Origin: Candidatus Eiseniibacteriota bacterium
Lineage (GTDB): Bacteria > Eisenbacteria > RBG-16-71-46 > JAFGJU01
NCBI GenBank assembly: GCA_016928935.1
Contig: JAFGJU010000073.1
Location: 1-6,422, forward strand
DNA length: 6,422 nucleotides
Direction: 5' to 3'
Shown here: positions 1-6,209 of the stretch, in pieces
Numbering within the stretch: position 1 is the stretch's first letter
How the letters are laid out: the number at the start of each line of letters is the position of its first letter
Made by a program: the position numbers and the translations under genes
The notes under the pieces: generated by a model
What the model was told of the DNA's origin: nothing
The model's input: only the letters and a program-made list of their open reading frames with translations
The model's database searches: none

Positions 1-94
1 AGCGCCGGCAGCGGCTACGACCATCGCGCCCGGTGGGGCATCGGCCAAGTGCCGGGCCGTGTCGTGCGGCTCCGAGCAGCGCCCGGCGCCGCGC
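1..94. other. Left-edge stretch without a supported gene
   Basis: This stretch lies downstream of the acetyltransferase stop codon. On the minus strand one frame stays open to the window edge and reads SEPHDTARHLADAPPGAMVV near the end. Its composition looks coding: 19 of the last 24 codons end in G or C. No ATG or GTG start with a ribosome binding site lies in that frame between the acetyltransferase stop and the edge; the only candidate is a TTG at 48-46. Open frames are common by chance in DNA this GC-rich, so I do not call a gene. No terminator hairpin with a T run follows the acetyltransferase gene. Confidence 0.3.
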
Positions 95-514
95 TCAGTC
101 GTCGGTCTCGAGCCGCTTTCCGAAGGACACGACGTCGTCCCTCTTGTACCCTATCCTCTCATAGAACCCGACGGCCTCGGCGTTACCGGAGCGGACCTGA
201 AGGTTGATCTTGGGGCAGCCCAGCTTCTTGAGTCGCGCCTCGGCGGCGTCCATCATCTCACGGCCGTACCCCTTTCTCCGGCATTTGGGGCTCACGGCCA
301 GGTAGTTTACCCACCCTCTGTGTCCGTTGTAGCCCACCATGGCGGTGGCCACTACCTCGCCGTCGCAACAGCCGACCAGAAACAACTCCCGCTGGACTTT
401 CAACTTCCTCAAGATGTCGCGGTGCGGGTCGTTCCACGGCACCACAAGACCGCATTCGTTCCAGAGCCTCAGCACGGGTTCCTCGTCGGACTCCAAGAAT
501 TCCCTGATTTCCAT
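95..514 (-). CDS. ypeA: GNAT family N-acetyltransferase, YpeA-like
   Basis: This 139-residue protein has the full length of a small single-domain GNAT enzyme, which moves an acetyl group from acetyl-CoA to an amine; the substrate is not known from sequence. It resembles E. coli YpeA from end to end. The start MEIREF, the WNDP at residues 27-30 after an LW segment, the GYNGHRG at 61-67, the GCPKI at 99-103 and the C-terminal SFGKRL all have close counterparts there, as I recall that sequence. The acetyl-CoA loop is RRKGYG at 79-84 (R/Q-x-x-G-x-G/A) after the beta strand YLAV. The FYERIGY at 117-123 carries the tyrosine often used as general acid. It is predicted to be cytoplasmic. The ATG at 514 is the natural start because the protein begins at the usual family N terminus. 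Its ribosome binding site is weak (GAGG about 13 bases upstream). It starts 23 bases after the exported protein gene and is probably cotranscribed with it. Confidence 0.92.
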   Translation of the reverse strand: MEIREFLESDEEPVLRLWNECGLVVPWNDPHRDILRKLKVQRELFLVGCCDGEVVATAMVGYNGHRGWVNYLAVSPKCRRKGYGREMMDAAEARLKKLGCPKINLQVRSGNAEAVGFYERIGYKRDDVVSFGKRLETDD

Positions 515-537
515 GCCGAATCGCCGCCTCGGCGGGT

Positions 538-1161
538 TCAGTGCCGTCTGCCTGCCTGTGAGTTACGCCACTCGGCGGCCAGCTCCAGCCAACCACTGGC
601 CGCAGTCGCATTGTTGCCGGACAACCGGCCGGATTCTATCTCATTCAGAAGCTCGGGATGGGTCGTCCTGAGCCAGTTCATGAGAGCCGCGAAGTTGTCT
701 CTCATCGTGCGCCAATCTCTCTGGTCCAGCCGGGCCGTCTGAATTCCTCTCATCATGCCATCCTGGAACAACACGCGCGTGCCCGGCAAGTAGTGCATCT
801 CGGGGACATCCAGCAACCGGAGCAGCTCGTTGCGCTCGATGACGGAGTTCACGATGACGGTGTCGCCGCGGACCACGAGACCCTCGTACAGCAGCTCGGA
901 GTTCATTACCGAGTCCGCTCCAAACATGTCGCGGAGGGCCGGCCTCCCTGTGACCGGGATCTCGTCAGCTATCACAAAGAAAGCGTCCTCCGTGAAGAAG
1001 GCCAGCTGCCCGGCCACGTCGTGCCGGTTGTGTGCGGCAATCATGTCCGCCACCGTCGTCTTGTGGTCGGGGGATTTCGAACACGTGGTCCCGACGGCCA
1101 CCACGAGCAGAAGAAACGCGAGGGTCGCTAGGGCGCGGGCGCGCCGCGAGGTTACGTCCAT
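538..1161 (-). CDS. Exported NTF2/SnoaL-like protein, possible lipoprotein
   Basis: This 207-residue protein has an N-terminal export signal: basic residues RRAR at 6-9, a hydrophobic core at about 10-23, then Cys27. The residues before Cys27 are GTT, which is not a standard lipobox ([LVI]-[ASTVI]-[GAS]-C), so lipidation is possible but uncertain. The mature part starts with a helix and the phrase TVADMIAAHNRHDVAGQLAFF at about 36-56. A helix, then 'H-N-x-H-D' and an aromatic 'FF' before an acidic residue is typical of NTF2-like/SnoaL folds, and GRPALRDMF at 72-80 fits the next helix of that fold. Strands at about 89-108 and 127-143 could complete the cone. The helical tail from about 145 to 207 is longer than a plain NTF2 domain. 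No catalytic residues can be assigned. The ATG at 1161 is chosen over longer frames because AAGGAGG sits 7 bases upstream and the signal peptide follows at once. The protein lies in a probable operon with the small gene upstream and the acetyltransferase downstream. Confidence 0.8.
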   Translation of the reverse strand: MDVTSRRARALATLAFLLLVVAVGTTCSKSPDHKTTVADMIAAHNRHDVAGQLAFFTEDAFFVIADEIPVTGRPALRDMFGADSVMNSELLYEGLVVRGDTVIVNSVIERNELLRLLDVPEMHYLPGTRVLFQDGMMRGIQTARLDQRDWRTMRDNFAALMNWLRTTHPELLNEIESGRLSGNNATAASGWLELAAEWRNSQAGRRH

Positions 1162-1168
1162 CCGAATG

Positions 1169-1175
1169 CCTCCTT
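1169..1175 (-). promoter_or_regulatory. Strong Shine-Dalgarno deciding the start of the exported protein
   Basis: Read on the minus strand this is AAGGAGG, 7 bases before the ATG at 1161. The frame stays open further upstream to about 1269, but no site of this quality precedes any earlier start, and residues upstream of the chosen start would put a non-signal extension before the signal peptide. Confidence 0.85.
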
Positions 1176-1189
1176 CCTGTCCCGCGCTC

Positions 1190-1375
1190 TCACCCCGACG
1201 TGAGGCGACGTGCGAGAGAGCGTATGAGCTCGAGGTCCAACGTGCCCGACGCGCCCCAGCCCCTCGCACCGTCCGGGATTTTGGGTCGGAACTTCTCGTA
1301 GAGCGAATAGGCGGAGTCGGCGCCCGATTGCGCCCGGCACCCCGACCGGAGCGCGTCCGACACGGGGCCGTCCAT
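1190..1375 (-). CDS. Probable small protein of unknown function (61 residues)
   Basis: I do not recognise the family. The frame runs from an ATG at 1375 to a TGA 28 bases before the exported-protein gene, on the same strand. About 85 percent of its codons end in G or C, as in the neighbouring real genes, although this alone is weak in GC-rich DNA. The C-terminal two thirds read like a natural compact polypeptide: YSLYEKFRPKIPDGARGWG at about residues 23-41, then a Leu/Asp-containing segment and a basic helix LIRSLARRL at 50-58. No signal peptide or membrane helix is seen, so it would be cytoplasmic. No convincing ribosome binding site precedes the ATG; the GTG at residue 5 is an alternative start, and TAGTAT at 1400-1395 is only a weak -10 candidate without a good -35. 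If it is not a gene, the divergent intergenic region would be 351 bases, which is long for this window. Confidence 0.5.
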   Translation of the reverse strand: MDGPVSDALRSGCRAQSGADSAYSLYEKFRPKIPDGARGWGASGTLDLELIRSLARRLTSG

Positions 1376-1434
1376 CGGGGCCGTTATCCGGCCAATACTA
1401 CTACAACAGGCGTCACAGACATAAGAGGTATCGG

Positions 1435-1489
1435 CGGTGCGGCGCCGGAACCCCGGATGCTTTTGCCGTTGTCCGGCCCGGCCGCACCG
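1435..1489. repeat. Imperfect inverted repeat overlapping the exporter promoter
   Basis: The outer arms CGGTGCGGC (1435-1443) and GCCGCACCG (1481-1489) are perfect 9-base reverse complements. Inside them GCCGGA (1444-1449) pairs with TCCGGC (1472-1477), leaving bases 1478-1480 unpaired on the right side and a 22-base loop. The right arm fills most of the spacer between the proposed -35 and -10 hexamers. It could be a regulator site that blocks or bends the promoter, or it could be a chance match in GC-rich DNA. There is no T run, and it sits upstream of a start codon rather than after a stop, so it does not look like a terminator. Confidence 0.4.
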
Positions 1490-1497
1490 TGTATCAT
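1469..1497 (+). promoter_or_regulatory. Sigma70-like promoter for the ABC exporter operon
   Basis: TTGTCC (1469-1474) matches the -35 consensus at 4 of 6 positions and TATCAT (1492-1497) matches the -10 consensus at 5 of 6, with an ideal 17-base spacer. Transcription would begin near 1504, only about 9 bases before the adaptor ATG at 1513, giving a nearly leaderless message. That agrees with the lack of a Shine-Dalgarno sequence there. Hexamers like these can arise by chance, so this is a prediction. Confidence 0.5.
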
Positions 1498-1512
1498 TCT
1501 AGCACTTTCAAT

Positions 1513-2715
1513 ATGGACAGAGACCTTTCCAAACTCAGCATCGACCCGGCCGCGAGGGAACGCCGAGGCTCACGCAGAGGCTTGTTCGCCCTGCTGGGCG
1601 TAGCGGCCGTCGTGGTCGCGGTGTTAATCGTCTGGGCACTCGCCGGTGACCGCTCATCGGACGTGCGCGTCGCCTCAGTGCGCGAAGCCAGGGCGGCCCA
1701 GACCGCCGTCTTGAACGCCGGCGGCTACGTCACTCCCAGACGCAAGGCAACCGTGGCGGCCAAGATAACGGGCAAGATCACGCAGGTCTTGATAGACGAG
1801 GGCGCGCAGGTGGAGGCCGGCCAGGTGCTGGCGCGGCTGGAAGACGTGGAGGCGATGGCCGCCTACCGGGCGTCGGAGGCCCAGCGGGCCGTGGCCGCGG
1901 CCACGGTGGACGACGTCGACGTCAGGCTGGCCAACGCCAGGAGGACCCTCGAGCGGGCCCGTGAGCTCCACACCCGTGAGCTCGTCAGCAAGGAGGCCCT
2001 GGAGAATGCCGAGACTTCTGCCGCCAGCTACGAGGCCCAGGCCACGCTGGCCCGAAAGAGCCTCAGGGCAGCCGAGCAGGCCGTGGCCATAGCCAAGCAG
2101 AACGTGGAGAACTGCATCGTGCGCGCACCGTTCGCGGGCGTGGTCGTGTCAAAGGACGCCCAGCCGGGAGAAATGGTCTCCCCGGTCTCCGCCGGAGGCG
2201 GCTACACGCGCACCGGCATAGCCACCATCGTGGACATGTCCTCGCTCGAGATCGAGGTGGACGTCAACGAATCGTACATTGCCCGGGTCGTGCCCGGCCA
2301 GAGGGCGGAGGCCGTGCTGGACGCCTACCCGGACTGGGGAATCCCTTGCAAAGTCAGGACTGTCATCCCTACCGCCGACAGGCAGAAGGCGACAGTCAAA
2401 GTGCGCATCGCCTTCGACAAACTGGACCCGCGCATACTGCCCGACATGGGTGTCAAGGTGTCGTTCATGGAAGAGTCCGAGGACTCCGCGGACTCTCCGC
2501 TCACTCTGGTTCCGCGAGAAGCTGTGCGCCGCGAGGCAGACCGGACGTTCTCCTACGTCGTCAAGAACGGCCGCGTTGAGCGCCGCGCCGTGCGCGTCGG
2601 ACGCGACCGCGGGTCCGAAGTGGAGATTCTTGCCGGCCTGAGGCGCGGCGAACAGGTCGTCACGTCGGCGCAGGGCGAGCTGAAGGACGGCCAGCGCGTG
2701 TCCGTTCAGAAGTAG
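1513..2715 (+). CDS. Periplasmic adaptor subunit (HlyD/MacA type) of ABC exporter
   Basis: This 400-residue membrane-fusion protein anchors in the inner membrane and bridges an exporter to the periplasm or outer membrane. In order it has a short cytoplasmic N terminus, a membrane helix at about 24-44, and the first half of the lipoyl/barrel-sandwich domain at about 78-112 (ITGKITQVLIDEGAQVEAGQ). An Ala/Glu/Arg-rich coiled-coil hairpin follows at about 113-198, then the second lipoyl half at 200-222 with the family phrase VRAPFAGVVVSKDAQPGE. A beta barrel covers about 245-320 and a membrane-proximal domain about 328-400. The coiled coil is short, as in MacA-like adaptors. An in-frame GTG at 1489 would add eight residues, but it lies within the proposed promoter, so the ATG at 1513 is preferred; neither start has a clear Shine-Dalgarno site. 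It is the first gene of a four-gene exporter operon. No TolC-type partner is in the window, and the cargo is unknown. Confidence 0.93.
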   Translation: MDRDLSKLSIDPAARERRGSRRGLFALLGVAAVVVAVLIVWALAGDRSSDVRVASVREARAAQTAVLNAGGYVTPRRKATVAAKITGKITQVLIDEGAQVEAGQVLARLEDVEAMAAYRASEAQRAVAAATVDDVDVRLANARRTLERARELHTRELVSKEALENAETSAASYEAQATLARKSLRAAEQAVAIAKQNVENCIVRAPFAGVVVSKDAQPGEMVSPVSAGGGYTRTGIATIVDMSSLEIEVDVNESYIARVVPGQRAEAVLDAYPDWGIPCKVRTVIPTADRQKATVKVRIAFDKLDPRILPDMGVKVSFMEESEDSADSPLTLVPREAVRREADRTFSYVVKNGRVERRAVRVGRDRGSEVEILAGLRRGEQVVTSAQGELKDGQRVSVQK

Positions 2716-2740
2716 TCGAGCTCACTCGAAGGAGAGCATC

Positions 2741-3487
2741 ATGGTCAGGGTAGACGGAAAGGGCAGCGGCGCGGTCGTAGAACTCAGGAACCTCGATAAG
2801 AAATACTACCGGGGCGAGGAGGAGATAGACGTCCTCCGCGGCCTCAACCTGGACGTGGACGCCGGCGAGTTCATCGCTTTCATGGGACCCTCCGGCTCCG
2901 GCAAGACCACTCTGCTCAACCTCATCGGCGGGCTGGACACCCCCACGGCCGGCACCGTGCGCGTCAACGGTGACGAGATAAGCGCGCTTTCGGGCAGGAA
3001 GCTCGCCGCGTGGCGGGCCCGGAACATAGGCTTCATCTTCCAGATGTACAATCTCATCCCGGTGCTGACCGCCTTCCAGAACGTTCAGCTTCCTCTCCTG
3101 CTCACAGGTCTCGGCAGGGCGGAGCGGCGCAAGCACGTGGAGGCCGCGCTGGGCCTGGTCGGTCTCTCAGACAGGATGAACCACTACCCGCGCCAGCTCT
3201 CGGGCGGCCAGGAGCAGCGGGCCGCCATAGCGCGCGCTATCGTGACCGACCCAAAGATCCTGCTCTGCGACGAGCCCACCGGCGACCTCGACCGGGCGGC
3301 GGGAGACGAGATTCTGGACATCATCAGCCGGCTGTCGAAGGAATACGGCAAGACGGTTTTTCTCGTGACGCACGACCCGATGGCCGCCAAGCGGGCAAGC
3401 ACCGTGCTCCACCTGGACAAGGGCACCCTCCTCGAGTGCACGGCCGACGGCCAGCTCGTCTGCGGGACTGAGGAAGTGAGGCGATGA
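2741..3487 (+). CDS. ABC transporter ATP-binding protein, MacB/LolD type
   Basis: This 248-residue cytoplasmic ATPase powers the two permeases that follow. The motifs are complete: Walker A GPSGSGKT at 49-56, Q-loop glutamine at 101 within FIFQMYNLIPVLTAFQNV (a hallmark of the MacB/LolD/FtsE group), signature LSGGQEQR at 153-160, Walker B ILLCDEPT at 173-180 with catalytic Glu178, D-loop GDLD at 181-184 and switch His211. The signature has Glu where Gln is usual (LSGGQQQR), a mild variation that should not abolish activity. The enzyme is an isolated nucleotide-binding domain, unlike E. coli MacB where it is fused to the permease. AAGGAG at 2729-2734, 6 bases before the ATG, sets the start. 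It begins 25 bases after the adaptor stop, and its stop overlaps the next start in ATGA, which suggests translational coupling. Confidence 0.97.
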   Translation: MVRVDGKGSGAVVELRNLDKKYYRGEEEIDVLRGLNLDVDAGEFIAFMGPSGSGKTTLLNLIGGLDTPTAGTVRVNGDEISALSGRKLAAWRARNIGFIFQMYNLIPVLTAFQNVQLPLLLTGLGRAERRKHVEAALGLVGLSDRMNHYPRQLSGGQEQRAAIARAIVTDPKILLCDEPTGDLDRAAGDEILDIISRLSKEYGKTVFLVTHDPMAAKRASTVLHLDKGTLLECTADGQLVCGTEEVRR

Positions 3488-4623
3488 AGTTCCTGCACCT
3501 GATATCGGTCAACCTCAGGCGAAAGAAGCTCAGGACGCTGCTCACCGCCGGGTCGTTCATGGTGGCGCTCTTGCTGTACGGCCTTCTCATGACCATCAAG
3601 GTCGCCCTGAGCGGCGGCGTGGACGTGGCCGGCGCGGACCGCCTCGTGGTCCTCAACAGAGTGTCCCTCATCATGCCGCTTCCCATTTCCTACAAGGAGC
3701 AGATTCAACGCATACCGCACGTGGCGGACCTCACGTTTGCCACGTGGTTCGGCGGCTACTACCAGGACATGAAGAACTTCTTCCCGAACTACGCGGTCGA
3801 CCCGGAGTCCTACCCCCGGGTGTATTCGGAGTACTTGCTCTCGGAAGAGGAGCTGGCCGCGTTCAGGGCCGACAGGCAGGGCTGCATCGTGAGCCCGCCG
3901 CTGGCGGAGCGGTTCGGGTTCAAGGTGGGCGACCGCATACCGCTCGAGGGAACCATCTGGCAGGGAACCTGGGAGCTCAACGCGCGGGGGATATACGAAG
4001 TCTCTCGAGGCGAGATGCTGACGTCGGAGATGTGGTTCCAGTACGACTACATGGAGGAGCGCCGCCAGTTCTTCAAGGGCACCGTGGGCTGGTACGTGGT
4101 CAAGGTGGACGACCCGGCTAACGCCATGGAAGTCGCCACGGCCATCGACACGCGGTTCAGGAACTCCCCGTTCGAGACCAAGACGGACACGGAAAAAGCC
4201 TTCGCTGCCGGCTTTGCCAACCAGATCGGAAACATCAGGCTGCTCATTCTGTCTATCGGCAGCGTGGTGTTCTTCACACTGCTGCTCGTAACGGGCAATT
4301 CGGTTGCGATCTCCGTGCGGGAGCGCACGGGCGAGCTTGCAGTGATGAAGACGGTCGGCTTCAGCGACGCCTCGATACTCACCCTGGTCATGGCCGAGTC
4401 GCTGGTCGTGTCGGCGGTCGGTGGTGGAATCGGGCTTCTGCTGGCAAAGTTCTTTACGCTCGGAGGCGACCCGACGGGAGGGATGCTGCCGTACTTCTAT
4501 CTCCCCGGCCGCTCGATGCTGGCCGGCTTCGGCGTTGCCCTGGCCGCGGGCGCTGGCGCGGGCATCATCCCGGCGGTGGGGGCTATGAGGCTCAAGATAG
4601 TTGACGCACTGAGAAGGGTTTAG
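3484..4623 (+). CDS. ABC transporter permease 1, FtsX/MacB fold
   Basis: This 379-residue membrane protein has the MacB/FtsX layout: one membrane helix near the N terminus (about 19-41), a large periplasmic domain (about 44-250, MacB_PCD-like), then three helices at about 251-277, 298-325 and 345-368. The cytoplasmic coupling segment between helices 2 and 3 reads VRERTGELAVMKTVGFSD (278-295), a typical FtsX-family contact to the ATPase. The periplasmic part is rich in aromatic residues (WFGGYYQDMKNFFPNY, 88-103) and keeps the motif GDRIPL at 149-154. Proteins of this kind transmit ATP-driven motion to the periplasm instead of forming a classic channel. The ATG overlaps the ATPase stop by four bases, and GAGGA at 3470-3474 lies 9 bases upstream as a ribosome binding site. 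The next permease is of similar length but clearly different sequence, so the two probably form a heterodimer. The substrate is unknown. Confidence 0.94.
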   Translation: MKFLHLISVNLRRKKLRTLLTAGSFMVALLLYGLLMTIKVALSGGVDVAGADRLVVLNRVSLIMPLPISYKEQIQRIPHVADLTFATWFGGYYQDMKNFFPNYAVDPESYPRVYSEYLLSEEELAAFRADRQGCIVSPPLAERFGFKVGDRIPLEGTIWQGTWELNARGIYEVSRGEMLTSEMWFQYDYMEERRQFFKGTVGWYVVKVDDPANAMEVATAIDTRFRNSPFETKTDTEKAFAAGFANQIGNIRLLILSIGSVVFFTLLLVTGNSVAISVRERTGELAVMKTVGFSDASILTLVMAESLVVSAVGGGIGLLLAKFFTLGGDPTGGMLPYFYLPGRSMLAGFGVALAAGAGAGIIPAVGAMRLKIVDALRRV

Positions 4624-4625
4624 TC

Positions 4626-5798
4626 GTGGCCATACCCGTCGAATACAACTTCAGAAGTGTGATAAACCGCTGGACGTCCACGCTGGTGGCCATTCTGAGC
4701 ATCGCCGGCACTGTGGGCGTGTTCGTAGTGATGCTTGCCATGTCGCAGGGATTCATGGCGACTCTGGTCTCGTCCGGCTCTCCGCAGAACGCCATCCTCA
4801 TCCGTGGGGGAGCAGAGGGAGAGATGATGAGCGCGATTCTCCTGGACCAGGTTCGCGTCATAGCAGACGCGCCGGGCGTGGCTCGGTCGGAGTCCGGCGA
4901 CCCTCTCGTCAGCGCGGAGGTCGTGACGATCGGAGCCTTCCCGCTCCTCTCCTCGGGGTCCGACGCCAACGTGCAGATACGCGGCACATCTCCGGCGGTG
5001 ATGGGCGTGCGGCCGGACGTGAAGATTGTGGACGGGAGATTCTTCCGGAGCGGACTCACGGAGCTCATAGTGGGGAGGAACGTCCCCACCACGTACGAGG
5101 GACTGAGGCTGGGGTCGACGGTCGAGTTCGGAGGCGGGCGCTGGACGGTGGTCGGGGTGTTCGACGCCGGAGGCAGTTCCTTCGACTCGGAGCTCTGGTG
5201 TGACGCCAGAGTCCTCAACCAGGTGTACAAGCGCCCGGAGAACGTGTTTCAGTCTGTGACCGTGCGGCTGGCGTCAACCCAGGCCTTCGACGAGTTCAAG
5301 GACGCCGTGACGGCCGACCCACAGCTGACGGTTGACGTCTTCCGGGAGGCGGCCTACTACGCGGAGCAGTCGCGCCTGGTGTCCACCATCATCAGGGTGC
5401 TGGGCTTCCTTGTGGCGGCCGTGATGGCCGTGGGCGCTGTGTTCGCCGCCCTCAACACCATGTACTCGGCTGTCACAGCCCGCTCGTCCGAGATCGGCAC
5501 ACTGAAGGCGCTCGGGTTCGGCCCGGGAAGCATCGTGACCTCGTTCCTGGCCGAGTCGGTCATCATCGCGCTCATAGGCGGCGCGGTGGGCTGTCTTGCG
5601 GCCCTTCCGTTCAACGGCTTCACGACCGGCACCATGAACTGGTCCAGCTTCTCCTACCTGGCCTTCTCGTTCAGGGTCACGCCCGCAATCCTGGCGGGCG
5701 GCATGGTGTTCTCCATCTTGATGGGAGTCATCGGCGGGCTTCCGCCGGCCGTGCGCGCAGCGCGCCTGCCCGTAGTGGTGGTCCTGCGGGAGATGTGA
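4626..5798 (+). CDS. ABC transporter permease 2, FtsX/MacB fold
   Basis: This 390-residue membrane protein has the same topology as permease 1: a helix at about 17-40, a periplasmic domain at about 43-250, and three helices at about 253-278, 301-326 and 352-374. The coupling segment is ARSSEIGTLKALGFGPGS (285-302), followed by FLAESVIIALIGGAVGCLAA as helix 3. The periplasmic domain holds GRFFRSGLTELIVGR (137-151) and WTVVGVFDAGGSSFDSELW (173-191), the MacB_PCD pattern in which a new value strand is followed by a glycine-rich turn. It ends in PAVRAARLPVVVVLREM, the usual FtsX-type tail. The start is a GTG, supported by AAGGG at 4614-4618 seven bases upstream, and lies two bases after the permease 1 stop. 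It closes the operon. Pairing of two unlike permeases with a free ATPase and an adaptor occurs in several bacterial phyla and implies an asymmetric exporter. Confidence 0.94.
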   Translation: MAIPVEYNFRSVINRWTSTLVAILSIAGTVGVFVVMLAMSQGFMATLVSSGSPQNAILIRGGAEGEMMSAILLDQVRVIADAPGVARSESGDPLVSAEVVTIGAFPLLSSGSDANVQIRGTSPAVMGVRPDVKIVDGRFFRSGLTELIVGRNVPTTYEGLRLGSTVEFGGGRWTVVGVFDAGGSSFDSELWCDARVLNQVYKRPENVFQSVTVRLASTQAFDEFKDAVTADPQLTVDVFREAAYYAEQSRLVSTIIRVLGFLVAAVMAVGAVFAALNTMYSAVTARSSEIGTLKALGFGPGSIVTSFLAESVIIALIGGAVGCLAALPFNGFTTGTMNWSSFSYLAFSFRVTPAILAGGMVFSILMGVIGGLPPAVRAARLPVVVVLREM

Positions 5799-5815
5799 GG
5801 GAATTTTGGAGCGTC

Positions 5816-5832
5816 GCCGTGAACCGCACGGC
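5816..5832. terminator. Weak hairpin between convergent genes
   Basis: GCCGTG (5816-5821) and CACGGC (5827-5832) form a six-pair stem with a five-base loop, in the 40-base gap between the exporter operon and the convergent small membrane protein gene. Its position suits a terminator serving both directions. No T run follows on either strand, so an intrinsic terminator is not well supported. Confidence 0.2.
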
Positions 5833-5838
5833 AGATCT

Positions 5839-6138
5839 TCACGTCGAGCTCCTCCGCCTCGCCCGGGCGCCGGCCCGGCCTTCGCCGCCGGCCACCTTAT
5901 TCAGGGAAGACAGGACCCCCGCGAGCGCTACTCCCACGAGCACGGCCCCGACGAAGACCATCGCAACACCCACGCTCGTGGTGGAGAGCTCGTTCCCGAA
6001 CAGTTTGATCGTGGTCTCGGCCGAGCTGGACAGCGCCGCCAGCAGAATCCCGCCCACCAGCAGGACTGCCCCGAGGACCGACGCGCAGATGATGATCAGC
6101 CTCCACACCGGAGACGCGGCCCTGATGAGTAAGGCCAT
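5839..6138 (-). CDS. Small two-helix membrane protein of unknown function
   Basis: I do not recognise a named family. The 99-residue protein has two strong hydrophobic helices at about 16-37 and 56-78. They are joined by a short polar linker that reads SSSAETTIKLFGNELSTTSV and probably faces the periplasm, if the Arg at 6 and 13 and the very basic tail (GRAGARARRRSST at the C terminus) stay in the cytoplasm. The linker followed by GVAMVFVGAVLVGV resembles membrane modules of small uncharacterised bacterial proteins, but no enzyme or binding motif is visible. The ATG at 6138 is chosen because AGGAGG lies 8 bases upstream; the earlier in-frame GTG at 6147 overlaps that site. It begins 71 bases after the hemerythrin-domain gene on the same strand and converges on the exporter operon. 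The opposite strand is also open here, but that reading is low-complexity and has no membrane or domain pattern. Confidence 0.75.
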   Translation of the reverse strand: MALLIRAASPVWRLIIICASVLGAVLLVGGILLAALSSSAETTIKLFGNELSTTSVGVAMVFVGAVLVGVALAGVLSSLNKVAGGEGRAGARARRRSST

Positions 6139-6146
6139 CGCAACCA

Positions 6147-6152
6147 CCTCCT
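6147..6152 (-). promoter_or_regulatory. Shine-Dalgarno deciding the start of the two-helix protein
   Basis: AGGAGG on the minus strand, 8 bases before the ATG at 6138. The upstream in-frame GTG shares its first base with this site and therefore cannot be the start. Confidence 0.8.
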
Positions 6153-6209
6153 GACTTTATTCGACCTGCCGGGTCCGTCATGGTGCAGCGACTCAGGCGT
6201 CCAACACTA

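Noticed and set aside
59..742. Long plus-strand open frame across the acetyltransferase and exported-protein genes
   Set aside because: It is antisense to two well-supported genes, spans the gap between them, shows no domain pattern and has no ribosome binding site.
1152..1340. Second minus-strand frame overlapping the small gene at 1190-1375
   Set aside because: It overlaps the start of the exported protein, and its translation lacks the coherent composition of the 1190-1375 frame. Only one of the two can be real and this is the weaker.
1379..1393. Short inverted repeat GGCCG-TTATC-CGGCC upstream of the small gene
   Set aside because: A five-base stem is too short to support an operator or a leader hairpin without conservation data.
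830..1603. Plus-strand open frame running into the adaptor gene
   Set aside because: It overlaps the signal peptide gene in antisense, the promoter region and the adaptor start, and its translation is rich in Arg, Pro and Ala with no recognisable fold.
4592..5230. 212-residue minus-strand open frame inside permease 2
   Set aside because: It is a Ser/Thr/Pro-rich antisense reading of a clear FtsX-type permease, with no independent support.
5863..5878. GC-only hairpin CCGGGC / GCCCGG near the end of the two-helix protein gene
   Set aside because: It lies inside the coding sequence for the Arg/Ala/Gly tail, has no T run on either side, and such stems are expected by chance in this composition.
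5795..6154. Plus-strand frame starting at a GTG that overlaps the permease 2 stop
   Set aside because: The start overlap looks like operon coupling, but the translation is Ala/Ser/Thr/Pro-rich, has no domain and is antisense to a two-helix membrane protein with a strong ribosome binding site.
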